Shown here in pieces: positions 8,637-18,449 of a DNA stretch of 64,000 nucleotides. Each line of letters begins with the position of its first letter. Within the stretch, counting starts at the first letter, position 1. Below the pieces are notes generated by a model. The model did no database searches and was not told the DNA's origin. It saw nothing but the letters and a program-made list of their open reading frames with translations. A program made the position numbers and the translations under genes. The stretch spans positions 1,734,032 to 1,798,031 of the forward strand of contig NZ_CP043006.1 of the NCBI RefSeq assembly GCF_008086345.1, written 5' to 3'. The DNA is from Chitinophaga sp. XS-30. Its GTDB lineage: Bacteria; Bacteroidota; Bacteroidia; Chitinophagales; Chitinophagaceae.

Positions 8637-9446
8637 ATGTCATTCATCCGGAAACATCTGAAGAAAATAGCGCTCTGGGCCATTGGTATCTATCTGGCTG
8701 GTGGCATAACATTGTATTTCCTGCAGGACAAATTGCTTTTCCATCCCGAGGTGCTGCCGGCCAGCTACCGGTTCAAATTCGACGTGCCTTTCCAGGAAAT
8801 GCTGATACCGGTCAACGATGAAGTGAAGCTGAGCGCCGTCATGTTCAAAGCGGAACGCCCGCGCGGCATGGTGCTCTATTTTCATGGCAATGCAAAGAAT
8901 ATCAACCGGTATGCGCGAATGATGACCAATTTTACGAGGAACAACTATGATGTGCTGATACTCGATTACCGGGAGTTCGGCAAAAGCACCGGCCGCCTTT
9001 CCGAGGCAGCTTTGTATGAAGATGCGCTGGTGATGTACAAAGTGGCCCGCTCCCGTTTTGCGCCCTGGCAGATCGTGATCTACGGCAAGTCCATCGGCAC
9101 CGGCATTGCGGCGCAGCTGGCAGCGGTACGGGACTGCAGGCGCCTCATCCTGGAAACACCCTACTACAGCCTTGAAGACGCCGCCTCCGAAGTGGCGCCT
9201 ATCTATCCTGTTGGCTGGATGCTGAATTATGAGTTGCCGACCTATGCATTCCTGCCGAAAGTGACCGCGCCTGTGACGATCTTTCACGGCACGGAAGATA
9301 ATACCGTGCCGTATGCGTCCGGTAAAAAACTGGAGCAGCTCTTCAAAAAGGGAGATGAGTTCGTGACGCTGGAAGGCGGGCGACACAATAACCTGAATGA
9401 CTATCCGCTGTTCCACCAGAAGCTGGATTCGGTGCTGAAGCAGTAG
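8637..9446 (+). CDS. Membrane-anchored alpha/beta hydrolase
   Basis: 269-aa alpha/beta-hydrolase of the serine aminopeptidase S33/YfhR-like type. A single N-terminal helix (about residues 9-28) probably anchors it. The oxyanion segment is YFHGNAKN (about 81-88), the nucleophile elbow GKSIGTG has its serine near 152, the acidic residue is in HGTEDNTVP and the histidine in EGGRHNNL near the C-terminus. The catalytic triad is complete. Substrate unknown. It starts 66 bases after the ThiF-like gene on the same strand and may share its transcript. Confidence 0.85.
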   Translation: MSFIRKHLKKIALWAIGIYLAGGITLYFLQDKLLFHPEVLPASYRFKFDVPFQEMLIPVNDEVKLSAVMFKAERPRGMVLYFHGNAKNINRYARMMTNFTRNNYDVLILDYREFGKSTGRLSEAALYEDALVMYKVARSRFAPWQIVIYGKSIGTGIAAQLAAVRDCRRLILETPYYSLEDAASEVAPIYPVGWMLNYELPTYAFLPKVTAPVTIFHGTEDNTVPYASGKKLEQLFKKGDEFVTLEGGRHNNLNDYPLFHQKLDSVLKQ

Positions 9447-9559
9447 TTTCGATTGACAAATGCTTATCGATAATATCAACCCTTTTTGTTATTTTCACTA
9501 TGATGGATTGCCGTCCAATTGTCTGATAATAATTGAGAGATGAGTATTAAATTTTCAAA

Positions 9560-9976
9560 ATGATACGCTTTATTATAACTACAGCGATAGTACTCATAAA
9601 AATGAGTACTGGTTTCGGTCAAAAAATTCCTGAGATCGGGCAGCGTTGGGATGGCAAAGTTGATCACGGAGAGAAGATATATGCTCCACCTCCTCTTGGT
9701 ATTCAGGATCAGATTTCATTTGATATTGCCGGTATCCTGTTTAAAGGGGCAGTAAAGGAAAAGAAGGTGGTTTTCATCAGTACGTCCGATCCTGACTTTG
9801 TAATTAACGGCAAAAAGTACATTGGAGCTACTTTGTCGTCTATCAGGAACAGGAATAGTATTTTAACTGTGCCAGGATGGGGCCGTTATTTATCAATCGA
9901 AGACAACTGGAATGCAGCATTCGGATTTGAAAGCGTGTCAGATTCTTCCAGGATTGTTTTCTTGTTTAAGCATTGA
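9560..9976 (+). CDS. Hypothetical secreted protein
   Basis: 138-aa protein with an N-terminal signal peptide (about residues 1-20, ending GFGQ). The mature part is small and probably beta-rich. It contains APPPLGIQDQISFDIAG and a hydrophobic end (SSRIVFLFKH). I recognise no family. Its A+T content looks higher than that of its neighbours, which may mean it was gained or is rapidly evolving. Confidence 0.55.
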   Translation: MIRFIITTAIVLIKMSTGFGQKIPEIGQRWDGKVDHGEKIYAPPPLGIQDQISFDIAGILFKGAVKEKKVVFISTSDPDFVINGKKYIGATLSSIRNRNSILTVPGWGRYLSIEDNWNAAFGFESVSDSSRIVFLFKH

Positions 9977-9999
9977 ATCCCCTCATAGATACAGGTCTT

Positions 10000-10032
10000 C
10001 AAAAAGAAGGAGGCCATATTGCACAGCCTCCT
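10000..10032 (-). terminator. Intrinsic terminator between convergent genes
   Basis: Stem of 7 bp (AGGAGGC and GCCTCCT, 10008-10032) with an 11-base loop. On the minus strand it is followed by TCTTTTTG, so it suits the minus-strand membrane-protein gene. Confidence 0.55.
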
Positions 10033-10064
10033 GAATGGTTGAAAGAATGGCTGCGAAAGATGCA

Positions 10065-10442
10065 TTACCCGGCGCTCGCCCTTAGCCCCCTGGTCTGCAG
10101 ATACGCCATCAACCCCACCCATGCCGCCACAGCTACCGTAGCCACAATGCCGATAATGCTCATGCTTTGCCCGGCCACGACTACCACCAGCAAACTCGCT
10201 GCCACCCACAGCACGTCGAGCGTAGTAATAAAATTCACCCACCCCGGGTCTCCGCTTTTCTGAAAGGCGCTGAATATCACCAGCGCGGAAAAGAGCACGA
10301 GGAAAATACCCACTTCCGTAAATATTGCAGCAGGGCTGATCTGGAATAACCCGGCTATCGGGCCGGCAAATGCGATCAGGCCGATGCCGGTAGCACCTGA
10401 GCTGATCCCGTTGATGAATAACGTTGTTTTAACTGGTATCAT
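10065..10442 (-). CDS. Small four-helix membrane protein
   Basis: 125-aa protein with four hydrophobic segments (about 12-30, 40-59, 70-90 and 94-115) and no recognised motif. It resembles small uncharacterised integral membrane proteins of Bacteroidota. It is divergent from the AraC-family gene, which is a common layout for a regulator and its target. A perfect minus-strand TAGTTTTG box (10463-10470) lies 20 bases upstream of the ATG. Confidence 0.65.
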   Translation of the reverse strand: MIPVKTTLFINGISSGATGIGLIAFAGPIAGLFQISPAAIFTEVGIFLVLFSALVIFSAFQKSGDPGWVNFITTLDVLWVAASLLVVVVAGQSMSIIGIVATVAVAAWVGLMAYLQTRGLRASAG

Positions 10443-10462
10443 GGTTTTGAATTTTTATGAAA

Positions 10463-10470
10463 CAAAACTA
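10463..10470 (-). promoter_or_regulatory. -7 promoter box of the small membrane-protein gene
   Basis: Minus-strand TAGTTTTG, an exact TAnnTTTG match, in the divergent intergenic region shared with the AraC-family gene. Confidence 0.4.
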
Positions 10471-10617
10471 CGCCTGCGGATGCGCACGGATGATACCGGC
10501 AGATGCCATCGTTATACCATTTCGCGCCATTGTCCGGGCGCGACAAATACCTGTCATTAAACGCCACGGACATACTGCTTTAATGGAATGCAATATCTTT
10601 AATCATCAAAACAGATC

Positions 10618-11652
10618 ATGGAGAACATTCAGCGACAATTCATCATGGCCTTACTGGCTTATGCCGTACAGCGGGATGTCAATCCCGCGCAGTTATGCAG
10701 CCTGGCGGACATCGATTACAAAGCCATTCATCAGCATCCCGATTTCCATATCACCCCGCAACAGCAGGAACAGCTCTGGAAGCAGGCCAGCCAGGTTACG
10801 CGCGACCCGCTGTTCGGCCTTCATTTCGGGGAATCCCTGCAGCTGGCAGCCCTTGGTGTGGTGGGGCAGATCATTCAGACCAGCGCCACCATCAGCGAAG
10901 CCCTTACCAATGCCTGTGCATTGGTGAAGCTGACTACCGATATGTTCGACATGCAGATCCGGCACGGAAAGAACAGTTTTTCCATCCATCTGCTGACAGA
11001 TAAAAAAATGGCGGCATCATATCCTTTCACATACCGGCATACGGCGGATTACCTGATGGTATTCGTCATCCATGAGATGGATGGTTTGCTGCTGGAAAAA
11101 ACAATACCGGTAGAAGTGAGCCTGCCGTATTACCAGGCGGAGCCTTATGAATATACCCGGGTGTTCAGGTGTGCGGCGGTAAGGAGAGGTGATGCGTTTG
11201 TGCTGGAATTCCCTGCCCGGTATCTGGACCTCCCGGTATTGTCCGCCAACTACGAGCTGCAGCACCTGCTACTTCAGAAAATGAATACCCTTTTGCAGCA
11301 GAGCGCACCCGCCGCCGGTTGGCGGAACAGGATATACAACTATCTGCTCACCAATTCCTACCTGCATACCTTGTCTCTGGAAGCTGTCGCGCGCAATTTC
11401 AACATCAGTACGCGCTCGCTTCAAAGGAAGCTGAAGGAGGAGGGATGTACATACCTTGAGATCGTGGATGAGGTAAGGAAGAACCTGGCCATTAATTACC
11501 TCACCAACCGGCAGTTGTCCGTCAAGGATGTGACGTATATACTTGGTTATAACGAACAGAGCGCCTTTTTGCGGGCTTTTAAAAGATGGACGGGAGGGAC
11601 GCCGGGCAGTTACCGGAAAAAAGCGGAAGCGGGCAACCGGCCTGCCATCTGA
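10618..11652 (+). CDS. AraC-family transcriptional regulator with arabinose-binding-like N-domain
   Basis: 344-aa regulator. Residues 1-200 match the Arabinose_bd layout of OruR/ArgR-like AraC proteins (PLFGLHFGESLQLAALGVVG). Residues about 235-335 hold the double helix-turn-helix: LSLEAVARNFNISTRSLQRK for the first, and VKDVTYILGYNEQSAFLRAF with the signature GGTPGSYRK for the second. A TATCTTTA box (7 of 8) lies about 25 bases upstream of the ATG. It probably controls the divergent small membrane protein and itself. The ligand is unknown. Confidence 0.88.
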   Translation: MENIQRQFIMALLAYAVQRDVNPAQLCSLADIDYKAIHQHPDFHITPQQQEQLWKQASQVTRDPLFGLHFGESLQLAALGVVGQIIQTSATISEALTNACALVKLTTDMFDMQIRHGKNSFSIHLLTDKKMAASYPFTYRHTADYLMVFVIHEMDGLLLEKTIPVEVSLPYYQAEPYEYTRVFRCAAVRRGDAFVLEFPARYLDLPVLSANYELQHLLLQKMNTLLQQSAPAAGWRNRIYNYLLTNSYLHTLSLEAVARNFNISTRSLQRKLKEEGCTYLEIVDEVRKNLAINYLTNRQLSVKDVTYILGYNEQSAFLRAFKRWTGGTPGSYRKKAEAGNRPAI

Positions 11653-11712
11653 TACAGGCGGGAAGGAACATCGCCCGGGCCTGTTACGGGAGAGCGTGCC
11701 TTTGTCCCGCTG

Positions 11713-12624
11713 TTACTTTACCTCCCGCAGCGATACTTCTTTCCCGTTCACCTTCAGCTCATGCTGCACCCCCAGCTTCAGCGCAACATTCTGCTCCTGG
11801 TGCCCCACCGGAAAACCGTAACATACCGGGTAATCATACTCTTTCACCATATTGCGGATGATCTCGTATTCGGTTTGGCCGAAAGGGGTTTCCGTTTCAT
11901 GTTCTTCGGTGAAGGAGCCTACGATCAGCCCCGCCAGCTTGTCCAGCCACCCGGCCCTTTTCAGGTTATACATCATACGGTCCACATTATACCGGTATTC
12001 CCCGATATCTTCCAGCACCAGTATTTTGCCTTTGGTATTCACCTGGGAGCGGGAGCCGGTAATATTGGCCAGGAGGGACAGGTTGCCGCCGGTGAGCCTG
12101 CCGGTTGCCTTTCCCTGGCGGTTCATGGGGTGAACAGGGCAGGTGTACCGGCTGCGTTTGCCCAGCAGCGCTTCGCGCAGGCTGTTGACGTAAATGTTCT
12201 CGAAAGTGGAGGGCGTAATGCCGCTGCACATGGTGGAATGGATGCTGGCAATTTGCTGGCGTTGCAGCAGGTGCGCATGCAGTGCGGTAATATCGCTGTA
12301 GCCGCAGATCCATTTCGGATGTTTGCGGAAACGGAAAAAATCGATCTTGTCCAGGATGCAGATCATGCCATAACCTCCCCGCCCGAAAACGATCGCTTTG
12401 ATCTCCGGGTCGTCCATCATATCCTGCAGCTCTTCCAGCCGCAGTTCGTCAGGCGCGGAAAAATTGTGGAAACTGGTGCCGACGGTAATGCCCAGATGCA
12501 CGCGGAAGCCCCAGGATGCAAGAACACCGGCGGCATATTCAGCCACCTGCAAGTCCATTTTGCTGCTGGAGCAGGTGACGCCTATCAGGTCGCCTTTTTT
12601 CAGATACGGCGGAATTTTGATCAT
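11713..12624 (-). CDS. LD-carboxypeptidase, peptidase family S66 (LdcA-like)
   Basis: 303-aa serine peptidase of family S66. LdcA members cut the terminal D-Ala from murein tetrapeptides in peptidoglycan recycling. Visible motifs are FGRGGYGMICILDKID, the nucleophile region GYSDITALHAHL, the glutamate in LEDIGE, and the histidine near YGFPVGHQEQN. The frame is open 33 codons further upstream, but those residues are low quality and the family begins close to MIKIPPYLKKGD, so I place the start at 12624. No signal peptide is seen, so it should be cytoplasmic. Confidence 0.9.
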   Translation of the reverse strand: MIKIPPYLKKGDLIGVTCSSSKMDLQVAEYAAGVLASWGFRVHLGITVGTSFHNFSAPDELRLEELQDMMDDPEIKAIVFGRGGYGMICILDKIDFFRFRKHPKWICGYSDITALHAHLLQRQQIASIHSTMCSGITPSTFENIYVNSLREALLGKRSRYTCPVHPMNRQGKATGRLTGGNLSLLANITGSRSQVNTKGKILVLEDIGEYRYNVDRMMYNLKRAGWLDKLAGLIVGSFTEEHETETPFGQTEYEIIRNMVKEYDYPVCYGFPVGHQEQNVALKLGVQHELKVNGKEVSLREVK

Positions 12625-12641
12625 TCTATAGCGCTTTAGTT

Positions 12642-12649
12642 TACCTTTG
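12642..12649 (+). promoter_or_regulatory. Possible metG promoter
   Basis: TACCTTTG, an exact -7 match, with a TTG at 12617-12619 (spacer 22, longer than usual). The -33 element overlaps the start region of the opposite-strand S66 peptidase gene. It would give metG a leader of about 230 bases. No better candidate was seen closer to metG. Confidence 0.25.
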
Positions 12650-12888
12650 CTGGTTAAAAAGTGAAAAAGTTGAAAAATTAAAGCTGAAAAAGCGGCTTTA
12701 GGTCCCTTTTTCCGGATTTCCAAAGTAAGGGATATTCAGGTTACCGGGCTAATCATTTTTTACTTTTAATTTTTAATTGATGTTGATGAAGCCGCCATGT
12801 TCAAAATATCATTAAACACACCGTGGAATGATTATTTTAAACATCCGGGGCTCCATCCGGCCCGTAAAAAGTAAAAACAACGGATGAA

Positions 12889-15000
12889 ATGAAACAATTC
12901 AACAGAACCCTGGTCACAGCAGCCCTGCCCTATGCAAATGGTCCCGTTCACATCGGGCACCTGGCCGGCTGTTACCTGCCGGCGGACATATACGTCCGGT
13001 ATCTGAGGGCCAGGAAAGCAGACGTAAAATTTATCGGCGGAACAGATGAACATGGCGTGCCTATCACCATCAAAGCCATGCAGGAGAACGTCAGCCCGCA
13101 GGATATCGTGGACAAATACTATTTGATCATCAGGGACAGCTTTGATGCCATGGGCATCTCTTTCGATATATTTTCCCGCACCTCCCGCCAGATCCATCAT
13201 GAAACAGCTGCCGGGTTCTTTAAAAAAATGTATGACGACGGCCTTTTCGAAGAAAAGGAGTCCGAACAATATTTCGACGAGATCAAACAGGTATTCCTGG
13301 CCGACCGTTACATCATCGGCACCTGCCCGAAATGCGGCAACCCGGGTGCTTATGGCGACCAGTGCGAGCGCTGCGGTTCGTCTTTAAGTCCGGATGAGCT
13401 GATCAACCCCCGTTCCGCCCTCAGCGATGCCGTACCGGTAAAAAAGAAAACGAAGCACTGGTACATGCCGCTGCAAAACTATGAACCCTGGCTGAAACAA
13501 TACATCATTGAAGACCATAAGGAATGGAAGAACAATGTGTACGGGCAGTGCAAAAGCTGGCTGGATAACGGCCTGCAAAGCCGCGCCATGACGCGGGACA
13601 GCAACTGGGGCATCAAAGTGCCGCTGAAAGACGCCGAAGGCAAAGTGCTGTACGTATGGTTCGATGCGCCCATCGGTTACATCTCCGCCACCCGGGAGCT
13701 TACGGACCAGTGGGAAGATTACTGGTGCCGGGAAGACAGCCGCCTGATACATTTTATCGGGAAGGACAATATCGTGTTCCACTGCATCATTTTCCCCGCC
13801 ATGCTGAAAGGCCACGGCGGATATGTGGTGCCGGACAATGTGCCCGCCAATGAATTTCTCAATATAGAAGGGGAAAAAGTATCCACTTCCCGCAACTGGG
13901 CGGTATGGGTGCATGATTATGTGAAGGATTTTCCGGATCAGCAGGACGTGCTGCGCTATGTGCTTTGCGCCACCGCACCGGAGACGAAGGACAACGATTT
14001 CACCTGGAAGGATTTCCAGGACCGCAATAACAATGAGCTGGTGGCCAACCTCGGCAATTTTGTGAACCGCACCATGGTGCTGATGCACAAACTCTGCGGC
14101 GGTAAAGTGCCGCCCATGCATGCCGCGGTAAAAGACGCCACCGATGACGGCATCTTTGCCATGCTGCAGGAAGCGAAAACGAGAATATCCGAATCCCTCG
14201 AAACCTTCCGTTTCCGCGATGCGCTGAATGAAGTAATGAACGTAGCGCGGGAAGGGAACCGCTACCTGCAGGAAAAACAGCCCTGGATACTGGCCAAAAC
14301 CCCTGAGCTCCAGGCGCAGCATCAGCAGCAGATCGACAACTGCCTGCATGTATGCCTGCAGCTCACCGCCAACCTCGCCATTTTCATCAATCCTTTCATG
14401 CCCTTTACGGCAAAGAAGATCTGCCATATGCTGAAAGTGGTGGAGCGGCTGCTGGAATGGGAGAACGCCGGCAGTATGAAACTCGTCAGCGTAGGGTATT
14501 CCCTGCGCCCGCCGGAACTGCTGTTCAAAAAGATAGAAGATGATCAGGTAAAAGCCCAGGTGGACAAGCTGCATGCAGGGCTGAAGAAAACAGCGGCACC
14601 CGCAGCACCTACAGCTGCAGCACCCGCACCGGCAGCGCCCGCAGCCGCTGAAGCTCCCGTCCCCGAAGCCAAACCCCAGATCCAGTATGACGATTTTGCG
14701 AAGCTGGACCTGAAAGTAGGCACCATCACCCAGGCAGAGAAAGTGGAAAAAGCGGATAAACTGCTGAAGCTCACGGTAGACCTGGGTGCTGAGCAACGCA
14801 CGGTCGTATCCGGTATTGCCATGCACTTTTTGCCGGAGGAGATCGTGGGCAAACAGGTAACACTGGTCGCCAACCTGGCACCCCGCAAGATGCGCGGCAT
14901 CGAAAGCCAGGGTATGATACTGATGGCTGAGGATAAAGACGGCCGCCTGGTATTCGTGAACCCCGATAATGCGGTAACACCCGGCAGCGGCGTCAGCTGA
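12889..15000 (+). CDS. metG: Methionyl-tRNA synthetase with C-terminal tRNA-binding domain
   Basis: 703-aa class I aminoacyl-tRNA synthetase that charges tRNA(Met). HIGH is at residues 21-24. A zinc knuckle has Cys146, 149, 159 and 162 (CPKCG and CERCG). The KMSKS-equivalent is KVSTS at 330-334. An anticodon-binding helical domain follows. An Ala/Pro-rich linker (about 563-590) then leads to an EMAP/Arc1p-like tRNA-binding domain (about 600-703, [15 protein letters not shown]). This long two-domain form is standard in Bacteroidota. The large minus-strand frame opposite it is a shadow. Confidence 0.97.
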   Translation: MKQFNRTLVTAALPYANGPVHIGHLAGCYLPADIYVRYLRARKADVKFIGGTDEHGVPITIKAMQENVSPQDIVDKYYLIIRDSFDAMGISFDIFSRTSRQIHHETAAGFFKKMYDDGLFEEKESEQYFDEIKQVFLADRYIIGTCPKCGNPGAYGDQCERCGSSLSPDELINPRSALSDAVPVKKKTKHWYMPLQNYEPWLKQYIIEDHKEWKNNVYGQCKSWLDNGLQSRAMTRDSNWGIKVPLKDAEGKVLYVWFDAPIGYISATRELTDQWEDYWCREDSRLIHFIGKDNIVFHCIIFPAMLKGHGGYVVPDNVPANEFLNIEGEKVSTSRNWAVWVHDYVKDFPDQQDVLRYVLCATAPETKDNDFTWKDFQDRNNNELVANLGNFVNRTMVLMHKLCGGKVPPMHAAVKDATDDGIFAMLQEAKTRISESLETFRFRDALNEVMNVAREGNRYLQEKQPWILAKTPELQAQHQQQIDNCLHVCLQLTANLAIFINPFMPFTAKKICHMLKVVERLLEWENAGSMKLVSVGYSLRPPELLFKKIEDDQVKAQVDKLHAGLKKTAAPAAPTAAAPAPAAPAAAEAPVPEAKPQIQYDDFAKLDLKVGTITQAEKVEKADKLLKLTVDLGAEQRTVVSGIAMHFLPEEIVGKQVTLVANLAPRKMRGIESQGMILMAEDKDGRLVFVNPDNAVTPGSGVS

Positions 15001-15022
15001 ATATTGCCGTTTGGTATAGATA

Positions 15023-15057
15023 AACCCTGCGTTGGTCACAAAGACGCAGGGTTTTTT
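15023..15057 (+). terminator. Intrinsic terminator of metG
   Basis: Perfect 10-bp stem (AACCCTGCGT and ACGCAGGGTT) with an 11-base loop and a run of six T, 22 bases after the metG stop. Confidence 0.85.
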
Positions 15058-15119
15058 CATTCCGGGCTCCGTACCCCGGCAAAAAATGCTAAATTCATTC
15101 ATCAAAAAGCAGGAAAAAC

Positions 15120-17522
15120 ATGCAAAGAAGGATCAACAAGGTCGCCGTGCTCGGTTCCGGTGTTATGGGTTCAAGGATTGCCTGTCTCTTTGCAGGCGCG
15201 GGAGTTAAGGTACTGCTGCTGGACATTGTGCCGAAAGAGCCGAATGCGGCGGAGAAGGCCAAAGGGTTAACCACAGAACATCCGGCAGTCAGGAACAGGA
15301 TCGTGAATGAAGCGCTGCAGGCCGCCATCAAATCCAACCCCTCACCCCTGTTCACGAAGGACTCCGCCCGCCACATCAGCACCGGCAATTTCACGGACGA
15401 TATGAAATCCATCGCCGATTGCGACTGGGTGATAGAAGTAGTGGTGGAGAACCTGGACATCAAGAAGAAGGTCTTCGAACAGGTGGAGCAGTTCCGCAAA
15501 CCCGGCACGCTGATCACTTCCAATACCTCCGGCATTCCCATCCACCTGATGACGGAAGGCCGCAGCGAAGATTTTTCAAAGCATTTCTGCGGTACCCACT
15601 TTTTCAACCCGCCGCGTTACCTGCGCCTGCTGGAGATCATTCCCACTCCGCTTACAGACCCTGCGGTGGTGGACTTCCTGATGCATTACGGCGATCTCTA
15701 CCTCGGTAAAACCACTGTGCTGTGCAAGGATACACCCGCCTTCATCGCCAACCGCGTAGGCGTATTCTCCATCATGGCCATCTTTCATATCATGCAGGAC
15801 ATGGGTCTGGGCATCGATGAAGTGGACGCGCTCACCGGTCCCGTTATCGGCCGGCCAAAGTCAGCCACCTTCCGCACGGCGGATGTGGTAGGTATTGATA
15901 CCCTCGTGAAAGTAGCGAAAGGTGTGGCGGAAAATGCTCCGGGAGATGAAGCCAAAGCCATTATGGAAATCCCGCCCTTCCTCCAGAAAGTAGTGGAGAA
16001 CAACTGGCTCGGCGATAAAACCGGGCAGGGCTTTTACAAGAAAACAAAAGGAGAAGGTGGCCGCACGGAGATACTGACGCTGGACCTCCGGACCATGGAA
16101 TACGGCCCCAAACAAAAGGCGAAATTCGCCAGCATTGAAGCCGCCAAACCGCTGGAAGACCTCAAGCAGCGTATCAAGGCGCTGGCACAGTCCGGCGACA
16201 AGGCCGGCCAGTTCTACCAGCGTTTTCATGCACACCTGTTTTCGTATATCAGCCACCGTATCCCGGAAATAGCAGACGACCTCTACAAAGTGGATGACGC
16301 CATGAAAGCCGGTTTCGGATGGGAAGTGGGCGCATTCGAAACATGGGACCTGCTGGGCGTGGAGAACGGGCTGAAGCTGATCAAAGACAGCAAGCTGACC
16401 GCCGCCGCCTGGGTGGAGGATATGCTGGCTGCCGGCGTGAAGCAGTTTTACAAGGTAGACGACGGCAAAAAGCATTATTACGACCTGGCATCCAAAAGCT
16501 ATAAACCGGTATCGGGAGAAGATAATTTCATCATACTGGAAAACCTTTCCCATAACGTAGTATGGAAGAACAGCGCCTGCCATCTCTATGATCTCGGCGA
16601 CGGCATCCTCAACCTGGAATGGAAAACGAAGATGAACACCATCGGCGGGGAAGTGCTGGAAGGCGTACATAAGGCAGTGGACCGTGCGGAAAAGGATTTC
16701 CGCGGGCTGGTGCTTGGCAACGACGGCGCCAACTTTTCCGCAGGCGCCAACGTGGGCATGATCTTCATGCTGGCGGCAGAGCAGGAGTATGATGAGCTGG
16801 ATATGGCCGTGCGCCTCTTCCAGAAAAGCACCATGCGCCTCCGTTATTCCTCCATTCCCGTGATTGTGGCGCCGCATGGCCTTACGCTCGGCGGCGGCTG
16901 CGAAATGAGTCTGCATGCAGATGCGGTGCAGGGAGCGGCGGAAACCTATATCGGGCTGGTGGAACTGGGCGTGGGCCTGATTCCCGGCGGCGGCGGCACC
17001 AAAGAAATGGCCCTCCGCGCTTCCGATGCCTACAGCGAAGGGCTGGTGGAAAATGTGATCCTGCAGGACAAGTACCTGACCATCGCCCAGGCAAAAGTGG
17101 CCACTTCAGGGTATGAGGCCTTTGAGCTGGGCATTCTGCGTGAAGGGGTGGACGCCATCAGCATGAACCCCTCCCGGGTGATCGCGGACGCGAAGGAAAA
17201 AGCCATTGAGCTGGCGGACGCAGGATATACCCGCCCCATTGAACGGACGGATATCCGCGTACTGGGCCGTTCCGCGCTGGGCGCCATGCTGGCAGGCATC
17301 AACGGCATGAAAACCGGTAATTATATTTCAGCATACGACGCAAAGCTCGCCACAAAACTCGCCTATGTTATGTGCGGTGGCGACCTCAGTGAGCCAACGC
17401 TGGTCAGCGAGCAATACCTGCTGGACCTGGAAAGGGAAGCATTCCTCAGCCTCTGCGGGGAACGCAATACCCTCGAAAGGCTGCAGCATATGCTCAAAAC
17501 CGGCAAGCCCCTGCGCAATTGA
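15120..17522 (+). CDS. 3-hydroxyacyl-CoA dehydrogenase / enoyl-CoA hydratase fusion (FadN-type)
   Basis: 800-aa beta-oxidation enzyme. The N-terminal NAD-binding fold carries AVLGSGVMGSRIA (about 9-21). The 3HCDH domains follow, with NTSGIPIH and the catalytic-histidine region GTHFFNPPRYLRL (about 160). The C-terminal half is a crotonase fold (about 490-700) with the oxyanion elements FSAGANVGM and LGGGCEMSLHAD. The order dehydrogenase-then-hydratase is that of Bacillus FadN, the reverse of E. coli FadB. A thiolase partner would be needed, and the nearest is at 2.7-3.9 kb. The ABC exporter gene follows after only 21 bases. Confidence 0.92.
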   Translation: MQRRINKVAVLGSGVMGSRIACLFAGAGVKVLLLDIVPKEPNAAEKAKGLTTEHPAVRNRIVNEALQAAIKSNPSPLFTKDSARHISTGNFTDDMKSIADCDWVIEVVVENLDIKKKVFEQVEQFRKPGTLITSNTSGIPIHLMTEGRSEDFSKHFCGTHFFNPPRYLRLLEIIPTPLTDPAVVDFLMHYGDLYLGKTTVLCKDTPAFIANRVGVFSIMAIFHIMQDMGLGIDEVDALTGPVIGRPKSATFRTADVVGIDTLVKVAKGVAENAPGDEAKAIMEIPPFLQKVVENNWLGDKTGQGFYKKTKGEGGRTEILTLDLRTMEYGPKQKAKFASIEAAKPLEDLKQRIKALAQSGDKAGQFYQRFHAHLFSYISHRIPEIADDLYKVDDAMKAGFGWEVGAFETWDLLGVENGLKLIKDSKLTAAAWVEDMLAAGVKQFYKVDDGKKHYYDLASKSYKPVSGEDNFIILENLSHNVVWKNSACHLYDLGDGILNLEWKTKMNTIGGEVLEGVHKAVDRAEKDFRGLVLGNDGANFSAGANVGMIFMLAAEQEYDELDMAVRLFQKSTMRLRYSSIPVIVAPHGLTLGGGCEMSLHADAVQGAAETYIGLVELGVGLIPGGGGTKEMALRASDAYSEGLVENVILQDKYLTIAQAKVATSGYEAFELGILREGVDAISMNPSRVIADAKEKAIELADAGYTRPIERTDIRVLGRSALGAMLAGINGMKTGNYISAYDAKLATKLAYVMCGGDLSEPTLVSEQYLLDLEREAFLSLCGERNTLERLQHMLKTGKPLRN

Positions 17523-17543
17523 TCATCACAATCAACATTACCC

Positions 17544-18437
17544 TTGGAACAGACACACATCTTATCCCTTCACCAGGTCTCCAAGCACTACGGCCCCATC
17601 CAGGCACTAAAGGAAGTATCCTTTGATGTACCGGCCGGCAGCGTGTTTGGCGTACTGGGCCCCAACGGCAGTGGCAAAACCACCCTGCTGGGCATTGTTA
17701 TGGACGTACTGAAGGCCAACGCCGGCACTTACAGATGGTTCGGGCAGGAGCCGCATGCCGACCTCCGCAAACGGATCGGCACCCTCCTGGAAACCCCTAA
17801 CTTCTATCACTACTATTCCGCTGTGCGCAACCTGCAGATCAGCGCCGCCATCAAAGGCCGCGGTGAAGATGATATCGAGCGCGTACTGCGCCTGGCGGGA
17901 TTATGGGAGCGAAAGGACTCGAAGTTCAGCACCTTTTCTCTCGGTATGAAGCAACGCCTTGCCATCGCCGGGGCCCTGCTGGGAAAACCCGAGATATTGC
18001 TGCTGGATGAGCCCACCAACGGCCTGGACCCCGCCGGTATCGCAGAGATTCGGGACCTGATCCGCCAGCTCGGCGAACAGGGCACCACTGTTATTATGGC
18101 CAGCCACCTGCTGGATGAAGTGGAAAAGGTCTGCACCCATGTGGCCATCCTCAAAAAAGGCGTACTGCTTACGGCCGGGCATGTAGACGAAGTACTGTCC
18201 AATGAAGACATGATCGAGATCGGCGCGGCGGACCTCGCCATGCTGGAAAGTGTGTTGACCGCATTGCCCGGCATCAAGTCCCTCCGCAGGCACAACGGCA
18301 GCTTCCAGGTAGTGTTCACCGAAAGCCGTACGGCAGAACAGGTGAACCGGCACTGCTTTGAGAAAGGCATCACCCTCAGTTACCTTGCCGTTCGCAGAAA
18401 GAGCCTGGAAGCCAGGTTCATTGAATTAACCAATTGA
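17544..18437 (+). CDS. ABC transporter ATP-binding protein
   Basis: 297-aa ABC ATPase. Walker A is GPNGSGKTT (about 38-46), the signature is FSLGMKQR (about 132-139), Walker B is LLLDEPTNGLDP (about 151-162) and the H-loop is in MASHLLDE. A C-terminal extension of about 80 residues resembles DUF4162-type tails of ABC-2 exporters. The start is a TTG at 17544 with no ATG in a better place. The permease starts 12 bases downstream, so the two form one exporter. Substrate unknown. Confidence 0.9.
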   Translation: MEQTHILSLHQVSKHYGPIQALKEVSFDVPAGSVFGVLGPNGSGKTTLLGIVMDVLKANAGTYRWFGQEPHADLRKRIGTLLETPNFYHYYSAVRNLQISAAIKGRGEDDIERVLRLAGLWERKDSKFSTFSLGMKQRLAIAGALLGKPEILLLDEPTNGLDPAGIAEIRDLIRQLGEQGTTVIMASHLLDEVEKVCTHVAILKKGVLLTAGHVDEVLSNEDMIEIGAADLAMLESVLTALPGIKSLRRHNGSFQVVFTESRTAEQVNRHCFEKGITLSYLAVRRKSLEARFIELTN

Positions 18438-18449
18438 TCATCACACATC

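Noticed and set aside
13384..15105. 573-codon minus-strand open frame
   Set aside because: Antisense shadow of metG caused by its codon bias.
15861..16916. 351-codon minus-strand open frame
   Set aside because: Antisense shadow of the dehydrogenase/hydratase fusion gene.
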